Of a DNA stretch of 49,675 bases, positions 6,279 through 14,603 are shown piece after piece. The DNA is taken from positions 1-49,675 of the forward strand of contig NZ_JAROCB010000008.1 in the NCBI RefSeq assembly GCF_030433675.1, given 5' to 3'. A program made the position numbers and the translations under genes. How positions within the stretch are numbered: the first letter of the stretch is position 1; the number at the start of each line of letters is the position of its first letter. The stretch is from Leifsonia virtsii. Its GTDB lineage: Bacteria; Actinomycetota; Actinomycetes; Actinomycetales; Microbacteriaceae. Below the pieces are notes generated by a model, which was given only the letters and a program-made list of their open reading frames with translations, was not told the DNA's origin and made no database searches.

Positions 6279-6635
6279 GTGAAAAAGCGTTCAATCATTG
6301 GGGTTGCAGGTGCTGCAGCTCTTGTCGCTGCTTCTGTCATTGGATTCAGCGCACCGGCACAGGCATCCATCACTCAGTGCGGCAGTAACCGCGCGTGCGC
6401 CTGGACTGACTCCAGCTATGCCGGAGCCTTCGGATCGTGGACCAGCAGCCAGTCGTCGCTTGCGGGGTTCCACGACGTCATCTCCTCCGTCGCCAACAAC
6501 CGAACTGCCTATATCGGCTGGTTCAGCGACCCCGGTTACTCGGGTTCATTGTTCCAGCAGCCCGGAGGAGCCGCGGGCTTCTTCAATTGGCCTGACTGGC
6601 GTAACGACTCGTTCGACTCCCTCTACTTCTACTGA
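6279..6635 (+). CDS. Secreted peptidase-inhibitor I36-like protein
   Basis: GTG follows GGGGAGA. The 118-aa product has a Sec signal peptide: KKR, then a hydrophobic stretch to about residue 26, with cleavage after APAQA. The mature part has crystallin-like I36 features: CGSNRACAWTDSSYAG, then FHDVISSVANN, YIGWFSDPGYSG and a C-terminal DSLYF. Family members are secreted small beta proteins, some of which inhibit proteases. Here the gene heads an operon with a lipoprotein and an ABC export system, which also recalls small secreted antimicrobial clusters. DNA in this operon is visibly less GC-rich than its surroundings. The activity is not predictable from sequence. Confidence 0.7.
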   Translation: MKKRSIIGVAGAAALVAASVIGFSAPAQASITQCGSNRACAWTDSSYAGAFGSWTSSQSSLAGFHDVISSVANNRTAYIGWFSDPGYSGSLFQQPGGAAGFFNWPDWRNDSFDSLYFY

Positions 6636-7471
6636 TGGCGGGTGGGCGGCTGACAGCGACGACTTCAGCAGCAGCGCTCATCTTCGTCGTTGCATTGACC
6701 GGGTGTTCGTCCGGGCCGTCGCAAGCGCACGCCAACGTGCGCGCGCAGCTCAATCCGGCGACGGCACAGATTCTGTTGCCGCTTGAGTCATATGCGATGA
6801 GTTGGGGTGAGGTTCAGACGGTCAACCATGCGAACTCGATTGCGATCGAAAAGTGCATGGCCAACAAGGGGCTGACTTTCCCCCGCGCGTCTCAGGATTG
6901 GTCGGCGCTCGCGCCTCTACCGGATCGTCGGTATGGGTTATGGGCGCCGGCCGACGCTGAGGCCAATGGGTACGAGCTACCCGAGTCGAGTCAGTCGAAA
7001 GATGTTCAAGCCCAGGAGGATGCGCTCGGTCCCGATTGGTGGCAGGACTATCGGGCGTGCTTCAAATCAACCAAGCAGCTACCCGTGATGGGGGTAAACA
7101 CGTCGCCGGATCAGTCGGTGGTAGATCGCGGGATGAATGAATCGTTCGAGGCTCTTCTTGCCAGCGACGAGTTTAAGTCGGTCCGGGAGAAGTGGCTCAG
7201 CTGCATACAGGACGGGGGCCTGGCGGCCAACAAGGATGCCCGGGTTCTGGTGCCTCAATTCCCTTCCGCTGGAGAAGAGCAGCTCGAGGTCGCTGCAATC
7301 GACGTACGGTGCAAAGAATCACTCAATTCCGTCCAGACGCTGGCGGACTGGGAAGCGACCAAGCAGGCAGGGTACATCGATGATCACGAGGGCGAATTGA
7401 CGGCCTACCGCGACAAGGTCAAGAAGGTGGTCGCCCAAGCACAGAAATTGGTCACGACCGTTGGCGGGTGA
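6635..7471 (+). CDS. Lipoprotein of the secreted-protein/ABC operon
   Basis: The ATG shares a base with the previous stop (TGATG). The 278-aa product has a lipoprotein signal ending LTGC (Cys about residue 24), so it should be anchored on the outer face of the membrane. The mature part is soluble and largely helical with three further Cys residues (IEKCMANK, YRACFKS, WLSCIQDGG) and a C-terminal helix of Lys and Val. I do not recognise the family. Its position suggests an accessory or immunity role for the neighbouring secreted protein or transporter. Confidence 0.7.
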   Translation: MAGGRLTATTSAAALIFVVALTGCSSGPSQAHANVRAQLNPATAQILLPLESYAMSWGEVQTVNHANSIAIEKCMANKGLTFPRASQDWSALAPLPDRRYGLWAPADAEANGYELPESSQSKDVQAQEDALGPDWWQDYRACFKSTKQLPVMGVNTSPDQSVVDRGMNESFEALLASDEFKSVREKWLSCIQDGGLAANKDARVLVPQFPSAGEEQLEVAAIDVRCKESLNSVQTLADWEATKQAGYIDDHEGELTAYRDKVKKVVAQAQKLVTTVGG

Positions 7472-8558
7472 GCCGCGGCGGCTGCGTCGTTTGGATCATC
7501 CCTTCCGCGCACTCGCATTTGTCTTAATCACGGTCCTTATCGCGGGTGCGGCATTCCTTCTGGGTATATGGGTGCGTTCGCCGGACTCGGCTGTGCTTGA
7601 CGCTCGCGGGACGAATGTGCCCGTATACGCCCCGGTTGAATCCAGGACCGTGACCGCCGACATCCGCATCCAAGGCGAGGTCTCGGGGACACAGGAACAG
7701 CCGGTGACGGTTGGCCCACCGGCGGGCGCAGAGCGCATCGTTGTCACTTCTGTTTCGGCTAACCCCGGCCCACTTACCAACGGACAGCTTCTTGGTACTG
7801 TCTCGAACAGACCCGTGTTTCTGTACAGCGTGGATATACCGCTCTTCCGGAACCTGGTCGCTGGAGATACTGGCAGTGACGTCGCCAGCTTGCAAAAGGC
7901 GCTTGGAGTCCCGCAAACGGGGAAGGTCGATAGCGCCACCCTCAGTGCAGTGCGCTCCGCCTACTCAGCCGCAAATGTCGAGCCACCTGGTGGTCGATAC
8001 TCCACGACGATCACCACCGCAGAGTTCTACACCGTTCCAACCTCGCTCGGCGCCCTCTCCTTGGTCTCTGTCGCTCCGGCCGGCACTTCCGTGGACAACG
8101 ATCACCCCTTCGCTGTGCTGGGAATGGGATCCCCCTACGTCAGTGTGCGAGCCAGTGTCAGCGAGGCCGAACAAATCAAACTGAACGACAAGGTGACAAT
8201 CACCGGCTCTGGCGGGAAAAAGGGCACCGGCGCCGTGGCCAAGATCAGTGACTTCCAGTCGAGCCCCACCAGCGGCGGACGGCCACCCGGCCGCGACATC
8301 CAAATCAACCTTGATGCCGGCGGAAACCTGACGGCAGGCGACGCCGTCGCAGTCCTCTTCGGCACCGAGTCAAAACCCGACATGGCAGTGCCTACAATCG
8401 CCATCCGGTCGGACTCTGGCGGTGACTACGTGATCAAGCGCAGCAAATCGGATACTCCTGCGCGCACTCCAATCGTCGTGGTACGAAATGCGGACGGGTG
8501 GACGGCCATCAAAGCTGAGGGCCTCGCAGTCGGGGACGAGATATTGGTGTCCCAATGA
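7461..8558 (+). CDS. Membrane-fusion protein with peptidoglycan-binding domain
   Basis: The product has about 365 aa. The TTG start overlaps the lipoprotein end by 11 bases; a second TTG lies at 7491. One N-terminal membrane helix (about 17-38) is followed by a beta-rich extracytoplasmic part. A PG_binding_1-like stretch (GDTGSDVASLQKALGVPQTGKVDSATLSAV, about residues 132-162) lies inside the hairpin region. The C-terminal part resembles HlyD/MacA adaptors. Such proteins link MacB-type transporters to the wall in Gram-positives. It overlaps the transporter gene by four bases, so the two are made together. Confidence 0.8.
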   Translation: MAGEPRRLRRLDHPFRALAFVLITVLIAGAAFLLGIWVRSPDSAVLDARGTNVPVYAPVESRTVTADIRIQGEVSGTQEQPVTVGPPAGAERIVVTSVSANPGPLTNGQLLGTVSNRPVFLYSVDIPLFRNLVAGDTGSDVASLQKALGVPQTGKVDSATLSAVRSAYSAANVEPPGGRYSTTITTAEFYTVPTSLGALSLVSVAPAGTSVDNDHPFAVLGMGSPYVSVRASVSEAEQIKLNDKVTITGSGGKKGTGAVAKISDFQSSPTSGGRPPGRDIQINLDAGGNLTAGDAVAVLFGTESKPDMAVPTIAIRSDSGGDYVIKRSKSDTPARTPIVVVRNADGWTAIKAEGLAVGDEILVSQ

Positions 8559-10486
8559 CCGTTTCACCGCCACGGCTCACGCTCAACCATATCCAGCGCC
8601 GTTACGGAGAGTCGCAGCAGTGGTTCGCTGTCCGAGAGGCGTCCTTGGTCGTCGAACCGGGCGAATTCCTCGCGATCGTGGGGCGATCCGGATCGGGAAA
8701 GTCGACACTCCTCAACATCATCGGATTGCTCGACTCACGCTGGGAGGGGAGCTACCACCTCGGCGACATTGACGTTCGCGGTCTGAGCGCAACACAGATC
8801 GATCACCTGCGCAGCACAACCTACGGATTTATCTTCCAGTCCTCCTACGCCAACCCATACGAAAGCACCGAACGAAACGCGACGCTGGCCCTCGCAATTC
8901 AAGGAGCACCGCTCCGCGAGCAATCCGAAAAGGTCTCGCGAGCGTTAGAAGCCGTGGGCCTTGATCAAAAGGCCGCTGCACTGGCACGGTCACTCTCCGG
9001 TGGGGAACGTCAAAGACTTGCCATCGCGCGGGCCCTTACAACGAATCCTTCGATCATCGTCGCGGACGAGCCCACCGGAAACCTGGACAGCGAGACCGGC
9101 GATCAAGTGATGGAGGCCCTGCTCGAGCTCAATCGACAGGGAGCAACGGTCATCCTCGTCACCCATGATCCGAGGATTGCCGCCTACGCCGACCGAACGG
9201 TCCGGATGGCTGACGGTGTTCTAGAGATCACGGGGGCAGAAAATTCTGTTGGCTCGAAACTTGACGGACAGGAACGGCCGTCGCTGGCAGTGACTCCCTC
9301 AAAGGAGCGTCGTGGCACACGGTCACGACGGGCATCGGATCGCCTCACTCGGGCGATCAACAACGTGACGTCTCGACCGCTGCGTTCTGTCGCTCTGATT
9401 GCGGCCTTCGCTCTCGCATTCGCGGGACTCATCGGCGCGGCCGGCATCGGCGCGACTGCCTCGCAGCAGATCGCCGGACGGCTAACGGCCGCAGCTCGGG
9501 ACGAGGTTCGGGTGAACGTACCGGCGGGTACATCAGACGAGGAGGCCGCCGCCTGGCTAGACCGACTCGGGGAGCTCCCACATGTCCGAGAGGTCGGGCA
9601 GGTGGCACCCCTCGACGCCAACACCGCACGGACAAGCCGGTTCGCATTCACTTCGGCCAGCGGTAACTCGCCCTTTCAAGGGAGCACCGTGGCCGTTGAT
9701 AGTGGACTCTTCGGGGTGCTGGATATCGGAACGTCCCCCCAGAGCCTGAGCAGGCTCTTCTCATCGACCAAGGAACACGTGGCGCTCGTTGGTGCGGACG
9801 CGGGCGCACAGCTCGGCCTGTCCGACAGGGGCGGAATTGGAGCTGAGGTCTGGGTCAACGGCGAACCGTATACAGTCGTGGGCACTATCACTGCTGCGCC
9901 TCGGGAACCGAACCTCTTGACGAGTGTTGTCGTACCGTTACCGCCTTTTTCGGCCGGTTCTCGACAAATCGTGGTCCGAACTGATCCTGGCTTTGCCGGA
10001 CCCTTAGCCAGCGCGATACCGCTCGCTCTCTCCCCGGCATCCCCCGCAGATATCTCAGTCGAGACCGCTGCCGAGCTACGGAACTTGCGGGTAGGAGTGC
10101 AGACCGACCTCAACGGGTTACTCGCCTCGTTGGCGATCGCGCTTCTGGCCCTCGCCATACTTAGCGGCGCCTCAGCGATGTTCATCTCAGTTCAAGCACG
10201 CACGCAAGAACTTGCGCTAGCCCGGGCCGTGGGACTGGGACAACGCGGCGTAGCGGCAATCTTTCTCTGGGAAGGCGTCGTTATCGGCCTCGCTGGCGCA
10301 CTTGCCGGAATCGCAGGCGGATTAGCAATTTCCGTCGCAGTCGCCGCCGCGCGCGGATGGACCGCGATCGCGCCTTGGGAGACGATCGCGATCGCGCCGG
10401 TAGCCGGCGCCGTCTGTGGGGCTCTCGCGGCCTTCCTTCCCGCCGTACGCGCCGCGCGAATTGACCCCGCCGACGCCATTCGATAA
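8555..10486 (+). CDS. MacB-like ABC transporter, fused ATPase and FtsX permease
   Basis: This 643-aa fusion starts with an ABC domain: Walker A GRSGSGKST at 43-51, signature LSGGERQR near 150, Walker B with DEPTGN near 170. A membrane helix near 285 leads into an extracellular MacB core domain, then three helices (about 515-545, 568-592, 610-635) of the FtsX type, ending RAARIDPADAIR. MacB-class pumps drive adaptor proteins to expel peptides or act on envelope complexes rather than moving solutes through the membrane. The partner adaptor is the upstream gene. The likely cargo is the secreted I36-like protein or another peptide, by inference. Confidence 0.88.
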   Translation: MTVSPPRLTLNHIQRRYGESQQWFAVREASLVVEPGEFLAIVGRSGSGKSTLLNIIGLLDSRWEGSYHLGDIDVRGLSATQIDHLRSTTYGFIFQSSYANPYESTERNATLALAIQGAPLREQSEKVSRALEAVGLDQKAAALARSLSGGERQRLAIARALTTNPSIIVADEPTGNLDSETGDQVMEALLELNRQGATVILVTHDPRIAAYADRTVRMADGVLEITGAENSVGSKLDGQERPSLAVTPSKERRGTRSRRASDRLTRAINNVTSRPLRSVALIAAFALAFAGLIGAAGIGATASQQIAGRLTAAARDEVRVNVPAGTSDEEAAAWLDRLGELPHVREVGQVAPLDANTARTSRFAFTSASGNSPFQGSTVAVDSGLFGVLDIGTSPQSLSRLFSSTKEHVALVGADAGAQLGLSDRGGIGAEVWVNGEPYTVVGTITAAPREPNLLTSVVVPLPPFSAGSRQIVVRTDPGFAGPLASAIPLALSPASPADISVETAAELRNLRVGVQTDLNGLLASLAIALLALAILSGASAMFISVQARTQELALARAVGLGQRGVAAIFLWEGVVIGLAGALAGIAGGLAISVAVAAARGWTAIAPWETIAIAPVAGAVCGALAAFLPAVRAARIDPADAIR

Positions 10487-10534
10487 TCGCCCAGAGGCGT
10501 GCCACCTCGCCACCCACAGGACTACCCTCGACGC

Positions 10535-10972
10535 ATGAGCGCGAAAGTTCTCACATCCGAGCTGAGTGAAGCCCACACCGAGCGCGGATCACACGGTGCA
10601 CTGCTGTGGATGGTTGGGGCGGCTGCCGCGATCTCCGGAACGATCATTTTTCTGATTCAGGCCGATCGCGCAGGCATTGCAGAGGTCCGTGCTTCTCAAT
10701 TTGACCCGGCCGCTGCTTCAGCCGCTGCAGACGCGAGGCTGTGGATGTGCGGAGGGATCCTTCTGGCTGTAGTGGGAATCTGCCTCGTTGGCGGGTATCT
10801 CGCTTCTCGAATGCGGACGTCGTGGCGGCGTCACCAATGGGCCGCCCGCCAAACCGTGCGCCACATGCCGCCGCGATTTGCTCGACAGCTCCGCCAGCTG
10901 GCCGCTCTTCACGACGAAGGAGTTCTTACTGATGCGGAGTACGAGCAGGGCAAGCGAAAGCTCCTAGAGTAG
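10535..10972 (+). CDS. SHOCT-domain membrane protein
   Basis: This 145-aa protein starts at ATG 10535. It has two membrane helices (about 23-43 and 67-89), a basic loop and a C-terminal SHOCT-type motif (LRQLAALHDEGVLTDAEYEQGKRKLL), a short helical hairpin common at protein ends. It lies 48 bases after the transporter gene and may be part of the same operon. No function is known for this arrangement. Confidence 0.65.
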   Translation: MSAKVLTSELSEAHTERGSHGALLWMVGAAAAISGTIIFLIQADRAGIAEVRASQFDPAAASAAADARLWMCGGILLAVVGICLVGGYLASRMRTSWRRHQWAARQTVRHMPPRFARQLRQLAALHDEGVLTDAEYEQGKRKLLE

Positions 10973-11289
10973 GGCAGCCTTGGCGCAGAGCCTGAATCCG
11001 ACCGCGCTGACACCGAAAGCGATCGTTTCTGGGACGCTGAGGCGATCGCTCTCGTCTGTGACTTTGGTCGCTGTGTGGCGGTGTTCTGTTATCGCTGCGT
11101 GGCGGCATCGCTGGTACGTAAGCGGATCCTTCAGCGGGCGGGTACGACATCTCCGACCGTGCGGGGCAGATGCGGTCGAGGCGTGCGTGGATGGAGGGCC
11201 TGTTGGCGTGCATTCATGAGGCGTGCCATTTGCGTGGGCGTATCGCGCGGCTGAGCCAGGAGGGCGAAGCGTTGCGCATCACCTACTGA
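10973..11289 (+). pseudogene. Probable degraded coding fragment
   Basis: This 310-base gap has no intact gene but looks coding in pieces. One frame near 10984-11060 reads AEPESDRADTESDRFWDAEAIALVCDF before turning poor. A second frame from 11122 to the TGA at 11287-11289 reads DISDRAGQMRSRRAWMEGLL, then a helix ending GRIARLSQEGEALRITY. A frame change around 11100 would join them. I do not recognise the ancestor. It marks the border between the transporter operon and the metal cargo and may be a scar of insertion. Confidence 0.35.
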
Positions 11290-11945
11290 TCGTGGTCGCT
11301 CCCGTCCTCTAGCACCATTCCAACAGATGTCGCGCAGGCATCGCCTTTCCAAGCCTCCAGCCCTTCACGCAGTGCGAAAACCGCGATGACGAGGCCCGCG
11401 ATCGGGTCTGCCCACCACCAGCCGAAGGCGCTGTTCAGAACAAGCCCGATCAGCACCGCTGCTGACAGGTAGGTACAGATCAATGTCTGTTTGGAGTCGG
11501 CAACCGCTGTCGCAGAACCGATTTCCTTCCCAGCGCGACGCTCGGCGAGGGAAAGGAAGGGCATGATCACGACACTGACCGCGGTGAGGATGATCCCAAA
11601 CGGTGAGTGTTTTACATTGACAGCTCCGACCAGGGCCAGCAGCGAGCTCACGGTTACGTAGGCCGCGAGCGTGAAGAACGCGACCGCGATGACGCGCAGC
11701 GTGCCCTTCTCCCATCGCTCCGGATCTTTCCGAGTGAATTGCCAGGCGACCGCGACAGCGGAGAGCACCTCGATGGTTGAGTCCAAGCCGAAGCCGACGA
11801 GTGCGGCTGAGGATGCGGCGCTTCCGGCGGTGATCGCGACGACGGCCTCGATGAGGTTGTACCCGATTGTGATCGATACGATCCATCGGATTCGTCGACG
11901 CAGAACGCCGCGGCGGGCGTCTGTGAGTGCGGTCGCCGTCGTCAT
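11283..11945 (-). CDS. Cation efflux (CDF-like) transporter
   Basis: This 220-aa membrane protein starts at ATG 11945, overlapping the regulator stop by four bases. About six helices are visible; helix 2 carries GFGLDSTIEVLSAV and helix 5 VADSKQTLICTYLSAAVLIG, the places where CDF proteins hold their metal-binding Asp residues. It lacks the cytoplasmic C-terminal domain of longer CDF members. Together with the upstream ArsR regulator it forms a compact metal export unit. The Cys-rich sensor suggests Cd, Pb or Zn as signal; the substrate is inferred. Confidence 0.78.
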   Translation of the reverse strand: MTTATALTDARRGVLRRRIRWIVSITIGYNLIEAVVAITAGSAASSAALVGFGLDSTIEVLSAVAVAWQFTRKDPERWEKGTLRVIAVAFFTLAAYVTVSSLLALVGAVNVKHSPFGIILTAVSVVIMPFLSLAERRAGKEIGSATAVADSKQTLICTYLSAAVLIGLVLNSAFGWWWADPIAGLVIAVFALREGLEAWKGDACATSVGMVLEDGSDHDQ

Positions 11946-12286
11946 GTGCAGTTGCACTCCTCGCCCTCGCAGCACCCGGGTTCAACGTAGAGGACCACCC
12001 GAAGCAGCTCATCCAGTGCAGGGGCGATGTGCCCATCGGCAAGTCGGTACCAGGTGCGTCGGCCATCCGGGATGGCCTCGACCAGGCCGCAGCCGCGCAG
12101 ACAGGCCAGCTGATTCGACATCACCTGACGGCTCACGTCCAGGGCGTCCGCGAGGTCAGATGGATAGGCGGGTGCTTCCCGCAGGGCCAGCAGGATACCC
12201 ACTCGTGTGGGGTCGGACAGCGCGTGGCCGAAGCGGGCGAGAGCGGCGGTGTGTGTGATGGTCGCCGCCGGCATGACGATGCTCAT
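11942..12286 (-). CDS. ArsR-family metal sensor, CmtR-like
   Basis: The ATG at 12286 gives 114 aa (MSIVMPAATITHTAALARFGHALSDPTR). The winged HTH covers about residues 15-90 (SDLADALDVSRQVMSNQLACLRGCGLV, a typical recognition helix, then GRRTWYRL). The C-terminus is Cys-rich (PGCCEGEECNC), and Cys in the recognition-helix region (LACLRGC) matches the CmtR type that senses Cd and Pb through these ligands. It overlaps the CDF gene it should control. An imperfect palindrome at 12296-12329 upstream is its likely operator. Confidence 0.85.
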   Translation of the reverse strand: MSIVMPAATITHTAALARFGHALSDPTRVGILLALREAPAYPSDLADALDVSRQVMSNQLACLRGCGLVEAIPDGRRTWYRLADGHIAPALDELLRVVLYVEPGCCEGEECNCT

Positions 12287-12295
12287 TCCACCAAT

Positions 12296-12329
12296 GTACA
12301 GCGAATGCTGAATTAATGCATCGCTGTAC
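12296..12329. promoter_or_regulatory. Probable ArsR operator
   Basis: GTACAGCGAATGC (12296-12308) pairs with GCATCGCTGTAC (12318-12329), differing by one extra A. The site lies 10 bases upstream of the ArsR start, in the only gap between it and ccsB, matching the usual autorepression design. Confidence 0.6.
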
Positions 12330-12351
12330 TGTTGCCCTCCGGGGCTTGGAC

Positions 12352-13347
12352 TTACAGTCCCGAGTAGGTGTGCAGGCCCTTGAAGAAGACATTGACGATA
12401 CCGAAGTTGAACAGCACGGCGGCGAAGCCGATGATCGCGAGCCACGCGGAGCGAGAGCCACGCCAGCCGCGCGTGGCGCGGGCGTGGATGTAGCCGGCGT
12501 AGATCACCCAGATGATGAACGTCCAGACCTCCTTCGTGTCCCAACCCCAGTAGCGACCCCAGGCTGCGGAGGCCCAGATGGCTCCAGCGATGAGCGTGAA
12601 CGTCCAGGCGATGAAGCCGACGATGTTGATCCGATAGGCGAGGTTCTCTAGCGCGACCGAGTCTGGCAGGGTAGCCAGGAACCGGAATTGCTGCGGAAGA
12701 AACTCCTTGACCTGGCCTTCACGCCGGTACTGCAGCAGTTGGAGTCCGGATAGCGCGAATCCCAGGGCGAAGAACGCGGTCCCCAGGACGGCGACGATGA
12801 TGTGGATGACCAACCAGTAGGACTGGAGCGCCGGCTGCAGGGGAACGACAGGAACGTAGTACCGCAACAGTGCCACGCCTTGCAGCACAAGCACCAGGCC
12901 GACGATGAACGTGCCAAGGTACTTGATGTCCCACTTGAGGTTGGCGAGCAGGAAGACACCAACGATGACCAACGTGCCGGTCATCGAGAACTCCCACATG
13001 TTTGCCCAGGGAACTCGGGCCGCAGCGACGCCGCGCAGCACCGTCGCGATGAGATGGAAGGCGAAGCCCGCGATCGTCAGACCGAATGCCCATCGTGTGA
13101 CGCCGCGGGCGGCGCGGGACGGCGCTCCTTTCGATTTGGTCGACTGCTCGCTGGATTCCTCGCCGATGACAACGGTCGTCGGTGGCTGTGTTGCCGCGAT
13201 CCGTCGTGCGACCGCGCTGGGGACGGTCGTTGTCGCTTCGGCTCCGCGTCTGGCCAGGTCGATGGAGAAGACCACGAAAGCCGCCGTGTAGAAGCCCATC
13301 GCGACGTAGAGTGCCACCGTCGAGAGTGCGGAGAGGGTCCCGGTCAT
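12352..13347 (-). CDS. ccsB: Cytochrome c biogenesis protein CcsB (CcsA/ResC type)
   Basis: This 331-aa protein of about eight membrane helices carries the heme-handling motif WGRYWGWDTKEVWTF near residue 265 and conserved His residues (VIHIIVAVLG, YIHARATRGW). Such proteins carry heme to the cell surface and attach it to apocytochrome c together with ResB. No ResB partner is present in the window. The gene overlaps lspA by four bases. Next to a DsbA-like protein it may help repair or extend respiratory assembly under copper stress, by inference. Confidence 0.85.
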   Translation of the reverse strand: MTGTLSALSTVALYVAMGFYTAAFVVFSIDLARRGAEATTTVPSAVARRIAATQPPTTVVIGEESSEQSTKSKGAPSRAARGVTRWAFGLTIAGFAFHLIATVLRGVAAARVPWANMWEFSMTGTLVIVGVFLLANLKWDIKYLGTFIVGLVLVLQGVALLRYYVPVVPLQPALQSYWLVIHIIVAVLGTAFFALGFALSGLQLLQYRREGQVKEFLPQQFRFLATLPDSVALENLAYRINIVGFIAWTFTLIAGAIWASAAWGRYWGWDTKEVWTFIIWVIYAGYIHARATRGWRGSRSAWLAIIGFAAVLFNFGIVNVFFKGLHTYSGL

Positions 13348-13919
13348 GCGCCGGTCACCGTGTCGTGAACGGTCGCCGCCGCGACGCCCTGCGCGCGGCG
13401 GTTTTGGACAGTTGCGGCAACTACCGCGGCCGCGATGCCGCCCACAGTGAAGACGTCGGCGAGGTTAAAGATGGCGAACCAGCTGACGGAGAGGTAGTCG
13501 ACCACGGCACCGCTGAGGACGCCGTGCTCTCCTAGGAGCGCGCGGTCGACCATGTTGCCCCAGCCGCCACCGGCGGCGATCGCGAGCAGTATTGTCACCG
13601 TCGGGTTCTCCCGACGAATCACTCGTCGGATGATCCAGGCCGTGAGGACGGTCAGGACGATGAGGATTCCGGCCGCCAACAGGGGGCCGACTCGGGCGCC
13701 GAGCCCGAACGCCGCTCCAGCGTTCAGGACCAGATTGAGATCCAGGCTGGGGATCACCGTCGGCACGGGCTGGCCATACGGGAGTGAAAGGATGGCGATG
13801 CCCTTGACTGCCTGGTCTACAGCAATCGCGAGAAGGCCTGCGGACAGCGCACGCAACGCCACGCGTCGACGGTCGACGTCTCCAGTGGTCGCCGTCTCTA
13901 CGGCTTGTTCGGTCAACAT
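13344..13919 (-). CDS. lspA: Lipoprotein signal peptidase II
   Basis: This 191-aa membrane protein has the family motifs in order: VDQAVKG, NAGAAFGL, GGGWGNMVDR and VVDYLSVSWFAIFNLADVFTVGG. The two catalytic aspartates lie in GNMVDR/VVDY and NLAD. It cleaves signal peptides of lipidated precursors. The gene overlaps ccsB and the downstream-encoded lipoprotein gene on either side by 4 and 7 bases. A plasmid copy next to a lipoprotein gene suggests dedicated processing of cargo lipoproteins. Confidence 0.9.
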   Translation of the reverse strand: MLTEQAVETATTGDVDRRRVALRALSAGLLAIAVDQAVKGIAILSLPYGQPVPTVIPSLDLNLVLNAGAAFGLGARVGPLLAAGILIVLTVLTAWIIRRVIRRENPTVTILLAIAAGGGWGNMVDRALLGEHGVLSGAVVDYLSVSWFAIFNLADVFTVGGIAAAVVAATVQNRRAQGVAAATVHDTVTGA

Positions 13920-14338
13920 AGGGTGGTCAGCGCCTTCATCTGTTCGGAGAGCTTCTTGGTGAGCACGTCCGAGCTGGTGCCCGTCGACGACCCGGTGGAT
14001 TCCGCTTTCAAGACGGGGATGAGTTTGTCGATGGTGTCGACCACGTTCTGCACGGCAGTCTGCTGCTTCCCCGCGGGCAGTTGATCGGCGATCGGCGCCA
14101 GGATCGTCCGGGCGGCCTTCAGCTGGTCGAGGGCCGCCGCGGGGTCGAGCACCGCGGACTTCAAGGCGGCATCGATGTCGGATGCCACCTTGTCGGTGAT
14201 CGGGGTGACCAAGGGGCAGGCGGCGTTCTGCGCTTGCTTGGATACGGTGTCCCCGATCGAGCAGCCGGAGAGCAACAGGGGTGCCGCCAATGCGACCGCT
14301 GTAGCGGCGATGAGGACGGGCCGGTTAGTAGTGGACAT
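13913..14338 (-). CDS. Small lipoprotein
   Basis: This 141-aa protein has a lipoprotein signal ending LLSGC (Cys 26). The mature part is helical (DAALKSAVLDPAAALDQLKAARTIL, TAVQNVVDTIDKLIPVLKA) with a second Cys (AACPLV) and a C-terminal Cys as the last residue. It is a plausible substrate of the adjacent LspA. I do not recognise the family. A metal or redox role is suggested only by its position between lspA and the thioredoxin-like gene. Confidence 0.7.
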   Translation of the reverse strand: MSTTNRPVLIAATAVALAAPLLLSGCSIGDTVSKQAQNAACPLVTPITDKVASDIDAALKSAVLDPAAALDQLKAARTILAPIADQLPAGKQQTAVQNVVDTIDKLIPVLKAESTGSSTGTSSDVLTKKLSEQMKALTTLC

Positions 14339-14351
14339 GATTCTTCTCGAT

Positions 14352-14603
14352 TCAGCGGGTTGGTCGATGACGCTTGATGATCCGAATGAGGGTGTCGATG
14401 TCGTCGCTGAGTGCCTCGAGCTCCACGTCAGAGTCTGCGGGCCTGCGGCGGAGGAGGACCTGGAGCTGGACGGAGGCCGCGGTCGCTGCTTCGATCAGCT
14501 CCCGGTACACGGCTGCCGGGATGGTCTCGTGTGCTTCTGGTGTCCTCCACAGCCGTTGCATCTGGCGGCGGATCCGGCGGTCGCCCAACATCATCGCCGC
14601 CAC
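14352..14603 (-). CDS. Unknown 83-aa helical protein
   Basis: The start is ATG at 14603, overlapping the thioredoxin gene end by 13 bases. The product is basic and helical (RRIRRQMQRLWRTPEAHE, AVYRELIEAATAASVQLQVLLRRR, ALSDDIDTLIRIIKRHRP) without membrane segments or Cys. Similar short ORFs often ride in such envelope operons, but I do not recognise a named family. Confidence 0.55.
   Translation of the reverse strand: MAAMMLGDRRIRRQMQRLWRTPEAHETIPAAVYRELIEAATAASVQLQVLLRRRPADSDVELEALSDDIDTLIRIIKRHRPTR

Noticed and set aside
12318-12335. GTACTGTTG resembling the palindrome family
   Set aside because: It is half of the ArsR operator palindrome and lacks the other arm of the TAAYAGTACTRTTA motif.
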